Source: Akkermansia sp. RCC_12PD
GTDB taxonomy: Bacteria; Verrucomicrobiota; Verrucomicrobiia; Verrucomicrobiales; Akkermansiaceae
Direction: 5' to 3'
DNA: 64,000 bases
Assembly (NCBI RefSeq): GCF_036417355.1
Contig: NZ_CP143889.1
Coordinates: 868,001 to 932,000 of the forward strand
This document shows, one piece after another, positions 35,668-44,340 of the stretch. Numbering within the stretch: the first letter of the stretch is position 1; each line of letters begins with the position of its first letter. The translations under genes were made by a program, and so were the position numbers. The notes beneath the pieces are model-generated. The model was not told the origin of the DNA, searched no databases, and saw nothing but the letters and a program-made list of their open reading frames with translations.

Positions 35668-37086
35668 ATGAAACGTCTCTATTTTTCCATCATTCTGGGA
35701 ATTGCCCCCGTCTTCGGACTCAGCCCCGTTCTCGGCGCCCAGGAGACTTCCGCGGAACACAACCACGCCGACGGCACTCCCTGCACGGCAGACCACGGCC
35801 ATGACGAACACCAGCACAAGGAGGGGGAAACCTGCACGGAAGGGCACGACCACAAGGAGCATACTCATCCGGACGGCACGGTCTGCACCGGCGACCACGA
35901 CCATGAAGGCCACCAGCATGCGGAAGGGAAGGCCTGCACGGACGACCATGACCACGACAAGCCCTCAGCAGGAGGGGCCGGCGCCCTGGAGGACATGATT
36001 CCCCTGCACGTGGATGAAAAAGCCCGCCATTCTCTGGACATGCGCTTCGAGAAGGTGACCGCCGTGCCCCACGGGGCGGAAAGGACCCTGCACGGCCAGA
36101 TGGTCATTCCCCCGCACGCCGTGAATACGTATGCTCTTCCCGCAGCGGGCCGGGTCACATTCCATGTAAAATCCGCCCAGCAGGTGCGCAAAGGCCAGCT
36201 CCTGTACACGCTGGCCTCTCCGGACATTGTGGAGATGGAGGGAGCAGCCGCCCAGGCCAAAGCGGAACTGAACCGCTGCATCGCAGACCTAGCCGCCCTC
36301 AAGGAACGGCGGCAGACGCTGGAAAAGATAGGAACCAAGAACAGCGAGCTGAATACCACCATTCGGTTCAAGGAGACGGAGGAAGAGAGCCTGAAAGCCG
36401 CCCTGAACGCCAGTGAAAATAAATTGAAACTGGCAACCGCCTCCGGAGAGCTGAAAGACAACCTGCTTTACGTGTACGCCGCCGCGGACGGCTCCGTGCA
36501 GTCCGTGGATATGACCCAGGGGGCCTGGGGGGAACAGGGCGCACCCGCGCTCGTGATGACCAACAAGGGGGATCTGGAATTTGCCACCACCATTTACGGG
36601 ACGGACCCCGTCCATTACGCCAAGGCCCAGCTTGCGCTGACCCGGGGCAAGAATACGGAGCTGCTGGACGGCTCTCTGAGAGTGGCGGACCAGGTGGACC
36701 CAGCTACACAGTCACGCGCCCTGTATTTTACGCCGGACCGCCTGCCGGAAGGCACGCATGCCGGACAACTTGCACGGCTGGACCTGTATTCCCGCGATTC
36801 CGCTACGGATGGCTTCATTCCCGTACCTAACAGTGCCGTAGTGAAAGTGGGCGTGAATGACGTGGTGTTTATCAAGACGGGAGAGGACGCGTTTGTCATG
36901 AAAAAGGTGCAGACGCTGCCCGCACGCCAGGGAAAGACGCCCGTGAAGGGCCTGATTCCCGGCCAGACCATCGTTACGAAGGGAGGATATGAGCTAAAGT
37001 ATATCCTGCCCGCAGAAGGTTCAGGCAGCAAGAAAGCAGCCGGGCATTTCCATGCGGACGGACAGTTCCACGAAGGAGAGCACTAA
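35668..37086 (+). CDS. RND efflux periplasmic adaptor with His/Cys repeat array (CzcB-like)
   Basis: A 472-residue membrane-fusion protein. The signal peptide is at residues 1-24. A metal-binding array of four tandem 17-residue repeats spans residues 31-98, with pattern HxHxxGxxCTxxHxHxx. The adaptor core follows (about 115-430): a barrel part (HGQMVIPPHAVNTYALPAAG), a lipoyl part and a long helical hairpin (ADLAALKERRQTLEKIGTKN). The C-terminal end is again His-rich (HFHADGQFHEGEH). Four Cys and many His make it a likely collector of metal for the pump; Cu, Zn, Ni and Co are all possible. Confidence 0.85.
   Translation: MKRLYFSIILGIAPVFGLSPVLGAQETSAEHNHADGTPCTADHGHDEHQHKEGETCTEGHDHKEHTHPDGTVCTGDHDHEGHQHAEGKACTDDHDHDKPSAGGAGALEDMIPLHVDEKARHSLDMRFEKVTAVPHGAERTLHGQMVIPPHAVNTYALPAAGRVTFHVKSAQQVRKGQLLYTLASPDIVEMEGAAAQAKAELNRCIADLAALKERRQTLEKIGTKNSELNTTIRFKETEEESLKAALNASENKLKLATASGELKDNLLYVYAAADGSVQSVDMTQGAWGEQGAPALVMTNKGDLEFATTIYGTDPVHYAKAQLALTRGKNTELLDGSLRVADQVDPATQSRALYFTPDRLPEGTHAGQLARLDLYSRDSATDGFIPVPNSAVVKVGVNDVVFIKTGEDAFVMKKVQTLPARQGKTPVKGLIPGQTIVTKGGYELKYILPAEGSGSKKAAGHFHADGQFHEGEH
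35758..35961 (+). repeat. Four tandem 51-bp repeats coding for metal-ligand units
   Basis: Each unit encodes 17 residues. Aligned unit starts are HNHADGTPC, HQHKEGETC, HTHPDGTVC and HQHAEGKAC. The DNA has diverged, so it is an old or selected array. Confidence 0.85.
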
Positions 37087-37192
37087 TCCGCAATGACCAA
37101 AAGCAAAAGATTAAGAAGAGAATGAATCAGTGCACGGTTTCTGAAATATTCCCACCGATCTTTAATTATCAGCATTCAATAACTAAAAGTTT

Positions 37193-40100
37193 ATGAATTT
37201 TCTCATTTCATTCTGCCTGAATAACAGAATCACCGTGATTCTGCTGACGCTCGCCCTGGCGGTGATCAGCATTTTCGTGGTGAAGAATATTCCGGTGGAC
37301 GTGTTCCCGGAGTTGAAGGTGCCGCGCGTCACCATCCAGACGGAAGCCCCCGGCCTGACGGCGGAGGAAGTGGAGCAGTACATCACCATTCCCATTGAGT
37401 CTGCCATGAACGGCACGGCCGGGGTGAAGGGGGTGCGCTCTTCATCCGGCAGCGGCCTTTCCTTCGTGTGGGTGGATTTCGACTGGGACAAGGATATTTA
37501 CCAGGCGCGCCAGATCGTGGCGGAACGTCTGGCTGCCGTCCGGGATACCCTGCCGGAGAATACATCCCCGGAACTGGCCCCCATCGTTTCCGTGACGGGG
37601 GAGATTATGCTGATTGCCCTGACGGGGGACAAGGATACTTCCACGCTGGATATGCGGCAGCTTGCGGAATACAAGTTGCGCACGCGCCTGCTGGCCATTC
37701 CCGGTGTGGGCCAGGTGACGGTGCTGGGCGGCCGCCTGCCGGAATACCAGGTGGTTTACGACCCCAACAGGCTGAAGCTGGCCGGGGTTGATCTTTCCAG
37801 CCTGAAAACGGCCATTGAAGAGTCCCAGTCTTCCGTGCCCGCCGGGTATCTGGAAGACGTGGCCGGGCAGGAGCTTCCCATTCAGCAGGATACCCGCACA
37901 GCCAATATCGAACAGCTTAACCGCGCCCTGGTTCCTGGGCATCCTTCCGGCATTCTGCGACTTCAGGACGTGGCAGAGGTCAAGATCGACGGAGCTCCGC
38001 GACGCGGCGACGCCGGATTCATGGGAGAGGACGCCGTTGTGCTTTCCGTACAGAAGGTTCCCGGAGCCAATACACTGGCGCTGACGCAAGCCGTGGATGC
38101 GGCCATGAAGGAGTTCAGCCAGAGCCAGCTTCCTAAGGGAATGAAGCTGCACACCAGCGCGTACCGCCAGGCGGATTTCATTGAGATGTCCCTGAAGAAT
38201 GGCACGGAGACCCTGCTGATTGCGGGAGCGGTGGTCATGATCGTGATTTTCCTTACCCTGCTGAACCTGCGGACAGCTATTATTACGCTGATTTCCATGC
38301 CCCTGTCCGTCCTGTTCGGGATGATGATGTTTCCGGTCTTCGGCCTGGCGATCAATATCATGACGCTGGGCGGCCTGGCCGTGGCCGTGGGGGATGTGGT
38401 GGACAACGCCATCATTTTCGTGGAGATAGCTTGGCGGCATTTAAACCGGAATGCCGCCCTGCCGGAAGAGCAGCGAAAGAGCAAGTATGAAGTGCTGATG
38501 GAGGCCAAGGGAGAGATCGTAGGGTCCATTTCCTTCTCCTCCGTAATCATCCTGCTGGTGTTTACCCCTGTTCTTTTCCTGTCCGGGCTGGAAGGCCAGT
38601 TTTTCCGTCCGCTGGGTATTTCCTACATGCTGGCATTGCTCTCCTCCCTTATCGTAGCCGTTACCATCACGCCGGTGCTGTGCTATATGTGGTTCAAGAA
38701 GAGCAAGAACGCCGCCACGCTGGAGAGCGGGGATTCCTTCAGCTCCCGCCTCATCAAGCGCATTTACGCGCCCGTACTGGAATTCTGCCTGCGTTTTTCC
38801 AAGACGGTCTGCGCCATCATGGCGGCTGTCACCCTGCTGGCCCTGTGGCTGGGCTCCACTTTCGGCACCAGCTTCCTGCCTCCGTTCAATGAAGATTGCT
38901 ACACGGTGTTCGTCAGCACGGTACCGGGAACGTCCCTGGACGAAACGGAGCGCATTTCCCGCAAGGTGATGAAAGATATAGAGCACATCCCCGGCGTGCT
39001 CAGCGTTACCCAGCGCACGGGGCGGGCGGAGAACGACGAGCACGCGGAGCCCGTCAGCGCTTCCGAATTGCTCGTCCGGGTGGACTTGAACAAGGACCAG
39101 AAGGAACTGCGCGCCGCCATCAAGGAGTGCATCGACGACATTCCCGGTACCAGTTCCATGATCGGCTACCCGCTGGCCCACCGCATCAGTTCCGCCTTGT
39201 CCGGTTCCAATTCGGAAATTGCGATTAACATTTACGGAACAGAGCTGCCCCAGCTCCGGCTGGCAGCACAGAAGGCCAAGGAGATTCTGGCCTCCCTGCC
39301 GGAAGTGGCCGACGCACGCGCCAACCGGGAGATTATGGTGGATACCATTCGCGTACAGTACAACCAGGAGGCCCTGGCCTCCTACGGCCTGACCATGGCC
39401 AATGCCGCTGAACAGGTTTCCACGGCCATGAACGGCCAGAAGCTGGGAGAGGTGATCAAGAACCAGGACCACTGGAATATCGTGCTCCGCATCGACCCCA
39501 AGCTGAAGACGTCCATTGAAGACGTCAAGAGTCTGGAGCTTATTTCCCCGGACAGGAAGACCGTGCGCCTGGACGACGTGGCCCAGGTGTACCGTGAGGA
39601 GGTTTCCAACCTGATCCTGAGAGACAATACCATGCGGAAAGCCATGATTTCCTGCAATCCCTCCCCCAATTCCAACCTGGGGGACCTGGCGAAGGCCTGC
39701 CGGGAGAAGCTGGACCCCGTCATGAATGCCATGGGCTGTACTGTTGATTATGACGGCACCATCAAGGCGAGAGAGTCAGCCTCCGAACGGCTTTACGTGC
39801 TGGGAGCCATCGTGATGGTGTTGATCGTGCTGCTCCTGTCCTCCGCCCTGGGAAGCGTGCGCCGCGCCATGCTGACGCTGGTGAATATTCCGCTGTGCCT
39901 GGTGGGCGGCATTGTGGCCGTTTTCCTGGCGTCTCCGGGCACCCTGTCCTCCCTGTTCGGCGCCACGTACATTCCGCCTATTCTCTCCGTAGCTTCCATC
40001 GTCGGGTTTGTAACCGTCATCGGCTTTGCCATCCGCAGCGGCCTGATCCTGCTCAACAGGTACCGGGCCCTGGAACACAGGGGAATGACCCCTGTGAAAG

Positions 40101-40351
40101 CTATCCGGGAAGGTTCACGTGAGCGCGTGGTTCCCATTATCATGACGTCCCTGACCACGGTTCTGGGACTGCTGCCGCTGATCTGGGCCATTGACAAGCC
40201 CGGCGGCGAACTGCTTGGCCCCCTGGCCATCGTTCAGTTCGGCGGACTGGTTTCAGCAACGATCCTGAACCTGCTCATTATTCCGGCTACGGCCAAATTG
40301 TTCTCCCGCTGGATTTCGGCCCGAAGGAAAGAGCTGGAATCCAAGTCCTGA
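37193..40351 (+). CDS. RND efflux pump, heavy-metal type (CzcA-like)
   Basis: A 1052-residue inner-membrane proton antiporter that exports its substrate through the adaptor and the outer-membrane channel. It has 12 membrane segments in the RND order, with large periplasmic loops between helix 1 and 2 and between 7 and 8. Helix 4 carries GGLAVAVGDVVDNAIIFVE, close to the GDVVDxAIxxVE helix of heavy-metal (HME) pumps, with proton-relay Asp residues. The N-terminal NIPVDVFPELKVPRV and AEEVEQYITIPIE are also typical. The substrate metal cannot be assigned. The gap of 106 bases from the adaptor gene has no terminator, so it belongs to the same operon. Confidence 0.9.
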   Translation: MNFLISFCLNNRITVILLTLALAVISIFVVKNIPVDVFPELKVPRVTIQTEAPGLTAEEVEQYITIPIESAMNGTAGVKGVRSSSGSGLSFVWVDFDWDKDIYQARQIVAERLAAVRDTLPENTSPELAPIVSVTGEIMLIALTGDKDTSTLDMRQLAEYKLRTRLLAIPGVGQVTVLGGRLPEYQVVYDPNRLKLAGVDLSSLKTAIEESQSSVPAGYLEDVAGQELPIQQDTRTANIEQLNRALVPGHPSGILRLQDVAEVKIDGAPRRGDAGFMGEDAVVLSVQKVPGANTLALTQAVDAAMKEFSQSQLPKGMKLHTSAYRQADFIEMSLKNGTETLLIAGAVVMIVIFLTLLNLRTAIITLISMPLSVLFGMMMFPVFGLAINIMTLGGLAVAVGDVVDNAIIFVEIAWRHLNRNAALPEEQRKSKYEVLMEAKGEIVGSISFSSVIILLVFTPVLFLSGLEGQFFRPLGISYMLALLSSLIVAVTITPVLCYMWFKKSKNAATLESGDSFSSRLIKRIYAPVLEFCLRFSKTVCAIMAAVTLLALWLGSTFGTSFLPPFNEDCYTVFVSTVPGTSLDETERISRKVMKDIEHIPGVLSVTQRTGRAENDEHAEPVSASELLVRVDLNKDQKELRAAIKECIDDIPGTSSMIGYPLAHRISSALSGSNSEIAINIYGTELPQLRLAAQKAKEILASLPEVADARANREIMVDTIRVQYNQEALASYGLTMANAAEQVSTAMNGQKLGEVIKNQDHWNIVLRIDPKLKTSIEDVKSLELISPDRKTVRLDDVAQVYREEVSNLILRDNTMRKAMISCNPSPNSNLGDLAKACREKLDPVMNAMGCTVDYDGTIKARESASERLYVLGAIVMVLIVLLLSSALGSVRRAMLTLVNIPLCLVGGIVAVFLASPGTLSSLFGATYIPPILSVASIVGFVTVIGFAIRSGLILLNRYRALEHRGMTPVKAIREGSRERVVPIIMTSLTTVLGLLPLIWAIDKPGGELLGPLAIVQFGGLVSATILNLLIIPATAKLFSRWISARRKELESKS

Positions 40352-40369
40352 CCAGACGGGATTCTAGCC

Positions 40370-40410
40370 GGCGGAACCGGGGAATAGACGAGGCCCCGGT
40401 TCCGCCTTTT
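40370..40410 (+). terminator. Terminator of the efflux operon
   Basis: A perfect 13-bp stem (GGCGGAACCGGGG against CCCCGGTTCCGCC) with an 11-base loop, followed by TTTTA. It separates the pump gene from the TetR gene. Confidence 0.92.
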
Positions 40411-40483
40411 ACAATAACAGACGTAACAAGTCCTTGCCTTTCCAAATCATAAGGGGCACACATGGTTTTATCATTCCCTCCAT

Positions 40484-41119
40484 ATGACCAAACGGAGATC
40501 CACCAGAGAGCATTTGCTCAATACGGGAGCCATGATCGCCAGCGAATCCGGACTCCGCGGTCTTACCGTACGCGGCCTGTCCCTGCGCGCAGGAACCAAT
40601 CCGGGGAGTTTCGTCTATCACTTTGGAAACCGCGACGCCTTTTTGAATGAATTGCTGGAACGCTGGTACGAACCCCTGTTTACCGGCGTCAGGACGCATG
40701 CCAATATTCATTTGCCCTCTTTAAAGAAGCTGGAGATTATTCTGGAGGACATTATGGATTTCCTCCTCCTTCACGGAGAGTTTATCGCCCAGCTGGTGCT
40801 GGATGCCCTGGCAGGGGAAAAGGAGGCGATCCGCTTTATTTCCGGGCTGCATACACGGCATCCTTTCGTGCTGCTGGAGACCATTCAGGCGGCCCAGGAG
40901 GAAGGCTCCATCGTGAGCGGGAATCCCATGAACATTCTTATTTATCTGGTTTGCTGCGGCGGCGCTCCTTTTATTCTTTCCGGCCAGCTCCAGGTACACG
41001 ATCCCCAGGCGGCACGTCCCGTTCTGGAGTTACTGGGGTCCATTCTCAGTGACCCGGCCAGCGCCAAGCAACGCATGCACTGGGCTTTGAACGGCATCCG
41101 CCAGGGAGAATGCACTTGA
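40484..41119 (+). CDS. TetR/AcrR-family regulator
   Basis: A 211-residue regulator. The N-terminal helix-turn-helix (about residues 7-52) reads TREHLLNTGAMIASESGLRGLTVRGLSLRAGTNPGSFVYHFGNRDAFL (given in part), typical of TetR. The C-terminal ligand domain is variable and has no recognisable ligand motif. It lies after the terminator of the efflux operon. It may control that operon, although it is transcribed separately and TetR targets are usually divergent; this is inference only. Confidence 0.82.
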   Translation: MTKRRSTREHLLNTGAMIASESGLRGLTVRGLSLRAGTNPGSFVYHFGNRDAFLNELLERWYEPLFTGVRTHANIHLPSLKKLEIILEDIMDFLLLHGEFIAQLVLDALAGEKEAIRFISGLHTRHPFVLLETIQAAQEEGSIVSGNPMNILIYLVCCGGAPFILSGQLQVHDPQAARPVLELLGSILSDPASAKQRMHWALNGIRQGECT

Positions 41120-41249
41120 GCATCCGCGTCAAGACCGTTCCTTTACACCCATAAGGCGGCATCAAAGGGAAGGCCGCCTCCCGGAATTCCGCAATGATGG
41201 GATGTTCTGCTTTCCGGTTTTCATTTTTTCAATTCCCCTCAAAAATAAT

Positions 41250-41284
41250 GCAGCCCGTAAACAAGTCCGTTTACGGGCTGCTTT
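41250..41284 (-). terminator. Hairpin terminator, probably bidirectional
   Basis: GCAGCCCGTAAAC pairs with GTTTACGGGCTGC across a 6-base loop. On the minus strand the downstream bases are ATTATTTTT, and on the plus strand CTTTC. It lies between the TetR gene and the lipoprotein gene, so it can end both. Confidence 0.85.
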
Positions 41285-41307
41285 CAATCATTCCGCAAAA
41301 AAGAGAG

Positions 41308-41580
41308 TTACCTCGGCCGGTGAGGTCGGTGGTAGGGACGAGGAGGAGGGGGCGGCGGGTTATGATGGTTCCAGTCATTACGGTGCCTGTCCTTATCACG
41401 GTCATGCTGGACGGCCGCCCCAATGGCAGCTCCGGCAGCCAGAGCGCCCACGCCAATGGCGGCAGCGCCCCCGGGCGTCACTGCCGTGTTTCCATAGCTG
41501 TCCGTCGTGCATGACGGCAGCAGGGAAAGGGACAGTCCAGACAGCGGGAGAAGCCAGAAAGATTTCATGTACTTGTTCAT
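41308..41580 (-). CDS. Small Gly/Ala-rich lipoprotein
   Basis: A 90-residue lipoprotein. I chose the ATG at 41580 (MNKYMKSFWLLPLSGLSLSLLPSCTT), which gives a lipobox LPSC at about residue 24; 41568 is an alternative. The mature part has a Gly/Ala-rich hydrophobic stretch (about 37-55) like glycine-zipper proteins, then a charged linker and a Pro/His/Arg tail (PPPPPPRPYHRPHRPR). Such proteins may insert into or bridge the cell envelope. No specific family is named. Confidence 0.65.
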   Translation of the reverse strand: MNKYMKSFWLLPLSGLSLSLLPSCTTDSYGNTAVTPGGAAAIGVGALAAGAAIGAAVQHDRDKDRHRNDWNHHNPPPPPPRPYHRPHRPR

Positions 41581-41710
41581 GGTTCGGAAAATGGTTTGAT
41601 GGATCATGGACCATCAGGTCCACATCCGTAAAGCGCGAACAAAGTTCCCTTTTTGTCTAAATATGTCACGCACCTGTCAGCAATGGACCGTCAGCCATGC
41701 ATCCGGACAC

Positions 41711-41746
41711 AAAAAACCGCATGCCCTGCATTACTGCGGCATGCGG
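41711..41746 (-). terminator. Terminator of the TPR gene
   Basis: CCGCATGCC pairs with GGCATGCGG over a 12-base loop. On the minus strand a run of T follows, 31 bases after the stop of the 41777-42520 gene. Confidence 0.85.
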
Positions 41747-41776
41747 TCATAAAACTGTATTCTTAAAAGAGAGGGG

Positions 41777-42520
41777 TTATTTTTTATCCTCAACGGGCTC
41801 AATCCTTACGGGACTCTGGATATCAAAGAGAGCCTTGCGGCGTATATAGCCATTCCGCTGCAAATCAAGAACAAACGCGCTGGAAGGGAATTTTTCCGCC
41901 AGTTCACGATAGAAGGTTCCAGTCGCAGCACTGTCCTTTCCGGCCCTGGCGATATCTCCCAGGCACATGGTGGCAAAAGCGGAAAACGTGGGATCACCGG
42001 AATCAACCACGGAACGGAACAGGCTTGCCGCCTGGTCCGCCTTGCCGCCGTTCATCAGGCGACAGGCCAGCGTAACGGATGCCTGGGCCTTCCATTCTTC
42101 CGTGGGAGCAGAATCAATAAACGCCTTCATTTTGGAGATGCCTTCCTCTTCCTTCCCGGCATTCCACAGGGCTACGGCCTGGAGATAGGAAGCCGTGACG
42201 GCGGCACGCGAGTCATCAAAGTCAGACATGACCTGCTGAAGGCCCTGTTCATTCAGGGAAATCTCTCCGGTGGACGGAGATTCAGGCATGGCGGCCACCA
42301 GAGCGGCTCCGGCTTTTTTCTCCATGGATTCCTGCATGCCGCTGTAAATGATCCAGCCGGCAGCGCCAAGAATGCACAGCAACACGATCAAGGCAACCTT
42401 GCCGTAATGCTCATCCAGAAATTGCTCATGTTTGGCCGGTCCGACGGAAATTTCCGCAAAAGCGCTTCCATCCCCCATGGGCATATTGTCCATGGCCCGC
42501 TTAATATCCTTGATATCCAT
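41777..42520 (-). CDS. Membrane-anchored TPR-like protein (YfgM-like layout)
   Basis: A 247-residue protein with a short cytoplasmic N-terminus, a membrane helix (about residues 42-60), and TPR-like repeats (AAVTASYLQAVALWNAGKEEEGISKMK, ADQAASLFRSVVDSGD) with a helical end. The layout, an N-terminal anchor then repeats outside the cytoplasm, is that of YfgM, which works with the SecYEG/PpiD chaperone group, but the sequence match is not firm. It is followed by its own terminator. Downstream neighbours are small envelope genes. Confidence 0.65.
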   Translation of the reverse strand: MDIKDIKRAMDNMPMGDGSAFAEISVGPAKHEQFLDEHYGKVALIVLLCILGAAGWIIYSGMQESMEKKAGAALVAAMPESPSTGEISLNEQGLQQVMSDFDDSRAAVTASYLQAVALWNAGKEEEGISKMKAFIDSAPTEEWKAQASVTLACRLMNGGKADQAASLFRSVVDSGDPTFSAFATMCLGDIARAGKDSAATGTFYRELAEKFPSSAFVLDLQRNGYIRRKALFDIQSPVRIEPVEDKK

Positions 42521-42572
42521 AGTACGTTGAAGAGGGTTCTACAGTGTTGTGCCGTCCAAATCAATCAGCTTT

Positions 42573-43508
42573 TTACTTATCTTCGCCATGTTCCAGAAGC
42601 TGGAGGGAGTCCCTCAGTCCCAAATTCCGGTAAATCTGGCGGGTTGCGCGGCTCTGGTTGAGCGTGTAAAAGTGGATGCCGTCCACTCCGGCGTCCAGCA
42701 GTTCCGCACATTGGCTGGAAGCGAACTGGATTCCCACTTCCTGAATGGCATCCGGATTGCCCCCGGTGCGTTTCAGGGCCTTGAGCAGTCGGGCGGGGAA
42801 GCAGGTGCCACCAGATAATTCCGCCATGCGGTTCATGCCGGACAGGCTGGTGACGGGCATGATGCCTGCCAGAACAGGTACCTTGATTCCCGCCAGCAGG
42901 CAGCGTTCCCGGTAATCCAGGAAACAGTGGTTGTCAAAAAACAGCTGGGTACAGATATAGTCCGCTCCGGCATCCACCTTGGCTTTAAGAAAGTCCATTT
43001 CCCGCAGACGGTTGGGAGTGGAGGGATGGCCTTCAGGAAAACCCGCCACGCCAATGGCAAAACCGCCCGGGTCCGGATGGTGACCGGATTCATTGTATTC
43101 ACGGATGAATGTCACCAGATCCGCCGCATACTTGAAGGCATCCGCCGAACGGTCGTAATGCCCCACGCCGCGGGGAGGATCACCGCGAAGGGCCAATACC
43201 GCGCGCACTCCCGCCTGGGCATACCGATCCAGAATGTTCCATATTTCCTCCCGGCTGTGCCCTACGCAGGTGAGGTGGGGTACCGTAGGAATCCGGGATT
43301 CATTCTGGATGCGCAAGACGACTTCACGCGTTAGTTCCCTGGTGGAGCCGCCCGCGCCATATGTCACGCTGACAAAGCTGGGCCGGTAGGGTTCCAGTTC
43401 ACGAATGGTCTGGTACAAGGCGGCTGCCGCCTGTTCGTTTTTGGGCGGAAAGAATTCAAAGGACAGGGTGGGACCGGCGCCCGACTGCAGTCTTTCTTTC
43501 AAGTGCAC
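42573..43508 (-). CDS. metF: 5,10-methylenetetrahydrofolate reductase
   Basis: A 311-residue FAD enzyme that reduces methylene-THF to methyl-THF for methionine synthesis. Features: LSFEFFPPKNEQAAAAL at residues 15-31 (the catalytic Glu is in this region), SVTYGAGGSTRE, ALRGDPPRG near 110, and GVAGFPEGHP. It is complete and of usual length. It joins the methyl cycle of metK and ahcY elsewhere in the window. It lies 52 bases upstream (in transcription order, the gene before) of the TPR gene without a terminator between. Confidence 0.95.
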   Translation of the reverse strand: MHLKERLQSGAGPTLSFEFFPPKNEQAAAALYQTIRELEPYRPSFVSVTYGAGGSTRELTREVVLRIQNESRIPTVPHLTCVGHSREEIWNILDRYAQAGVRAVLALRGDPPRGVGHYDRSADAFKYAADLVTFIREYNESGHHPDPGGFAIGVAGFPEGHPSTPNRLREMDFLKAKVDAGADYICTQLFFDNHCFLDYRERCLLAGIKVPVLAGIMPVTSLSGMNRMAELSGGTCFPARLLKALKRTGGNPDAIQEVGIQFASSQCAELLDAGVDGIHFYTLNQSRATRQIYRNLGLRDSLQLLEHGEDK

Positions 43509-43547
43509 GTCTTTTCTTTTTTGCTTGGATGCATCCGGCAGGCCGGA

Positions 43548-44318
43548 TCAGGGTTCCATGGGAACAACAAAAGGCTCGGGAGCCGAAGAGGCAGGCGCGG
43601 CAACGGGAGCGCTGCCGGCGGGGGTCGCGTTGTTTTCGTCCAGTTCAGGCAGGGAGGCATGCCAGCTTGCAGGGGGAATAATTACTTCATCCCCGGGCTT
43701 GAGAGGTTCCTTGTCGTTGCTGTCAAAAAGTTTGTTGCGTTTTACATAGGACTGGTACGTCTTGCCGTCCGGATCAACGCCGTCCACAATCAGCGCGGCG
43801 AAGATGCCTCCGCGGCGGCGGATGCCCAGTTCCTGGCCGACCGTCAATTCCGGCTTGCCGATCGCCTGGAACAAAACGAGGTTGGCTTCACGGATGTATT
43901 CCGTCACCCGGCCCACCTGCTCCGCTTCACTGATGTCGTTGAGCCATTGAAGCTGGGGATCCCCCTTTTCCAAATTCTGCCGTACCAGAAGGGCACGTTC
44001 TTCTTCCGCTACGGCCTGGCGGCGGCGCAGTTCTTCATTTTCCTTCTTCGCCCGTTCCAATTCCGCCGTCTTATGGGCCAGTTCCTCAACCATCACGGGG
44101 TCCGCCACCACTGCCGGCTGCACTGACGCCGGGGCGGCCTGCGAGGGCATGGGCAGATAAGGAGACGGAGCATTCACAGCAGGAGCCGCAGAAGAGACTG
44201 CAAGCTGCTGCTGTTGCTGGAGGACATCCATTCTTCCGGAAAGATTCACGTATATCAGTCCCAGGACAGCCAGGGCCACTACCAGAAGCACCAGAATAAC
44301 GATACGGAAATTGCTCAT
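43548..44318 (-). CDS. Membrane-anchored coiled-coil protein, hypothetical
   Basis: A 256-residue protein with an N-terminal membrane helix (about residues 5-25), a Gln run, an Ala/Pro-rich linker, a coiled coil (about 75-112: LAHKTAELERAKKENEELRRRQ) and a beta-rich domain (about 120-215, with ELTVGQELGIRRRGG and PLKPGDEVIIPP). The end is Ala/Pro-rich. The family is unrecognised. It is 22 bases downstream of bamA, so it may be an envelope partner. Confidence 0.65.
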   Translation of the reverse strand: MSNFRIVILVLLVVALAVLGLIYVNLSGRMDVLQQQQQLAVSSAAPAVNAPSPYLPMPSQAAPASVQPAVVADPVMVEELAHKTAELERAKKENEELRRRQAVAEEERALLVRQNLEKGDPQLQWLNDISEAEQVGRVTEYIREANLVLFQAIGKPELTVGQELGIRRRGGIFAALIVDGVDPDGKTYQSYVKRNKLFDSNDKEPLKPGDEVIIPPASWHASLPELDENNATPAGSAPVAAPASSAPEPFVVPMEP

Positions 44319-44340
44319 AGGTCAGGAGGCAGGAATTAAA

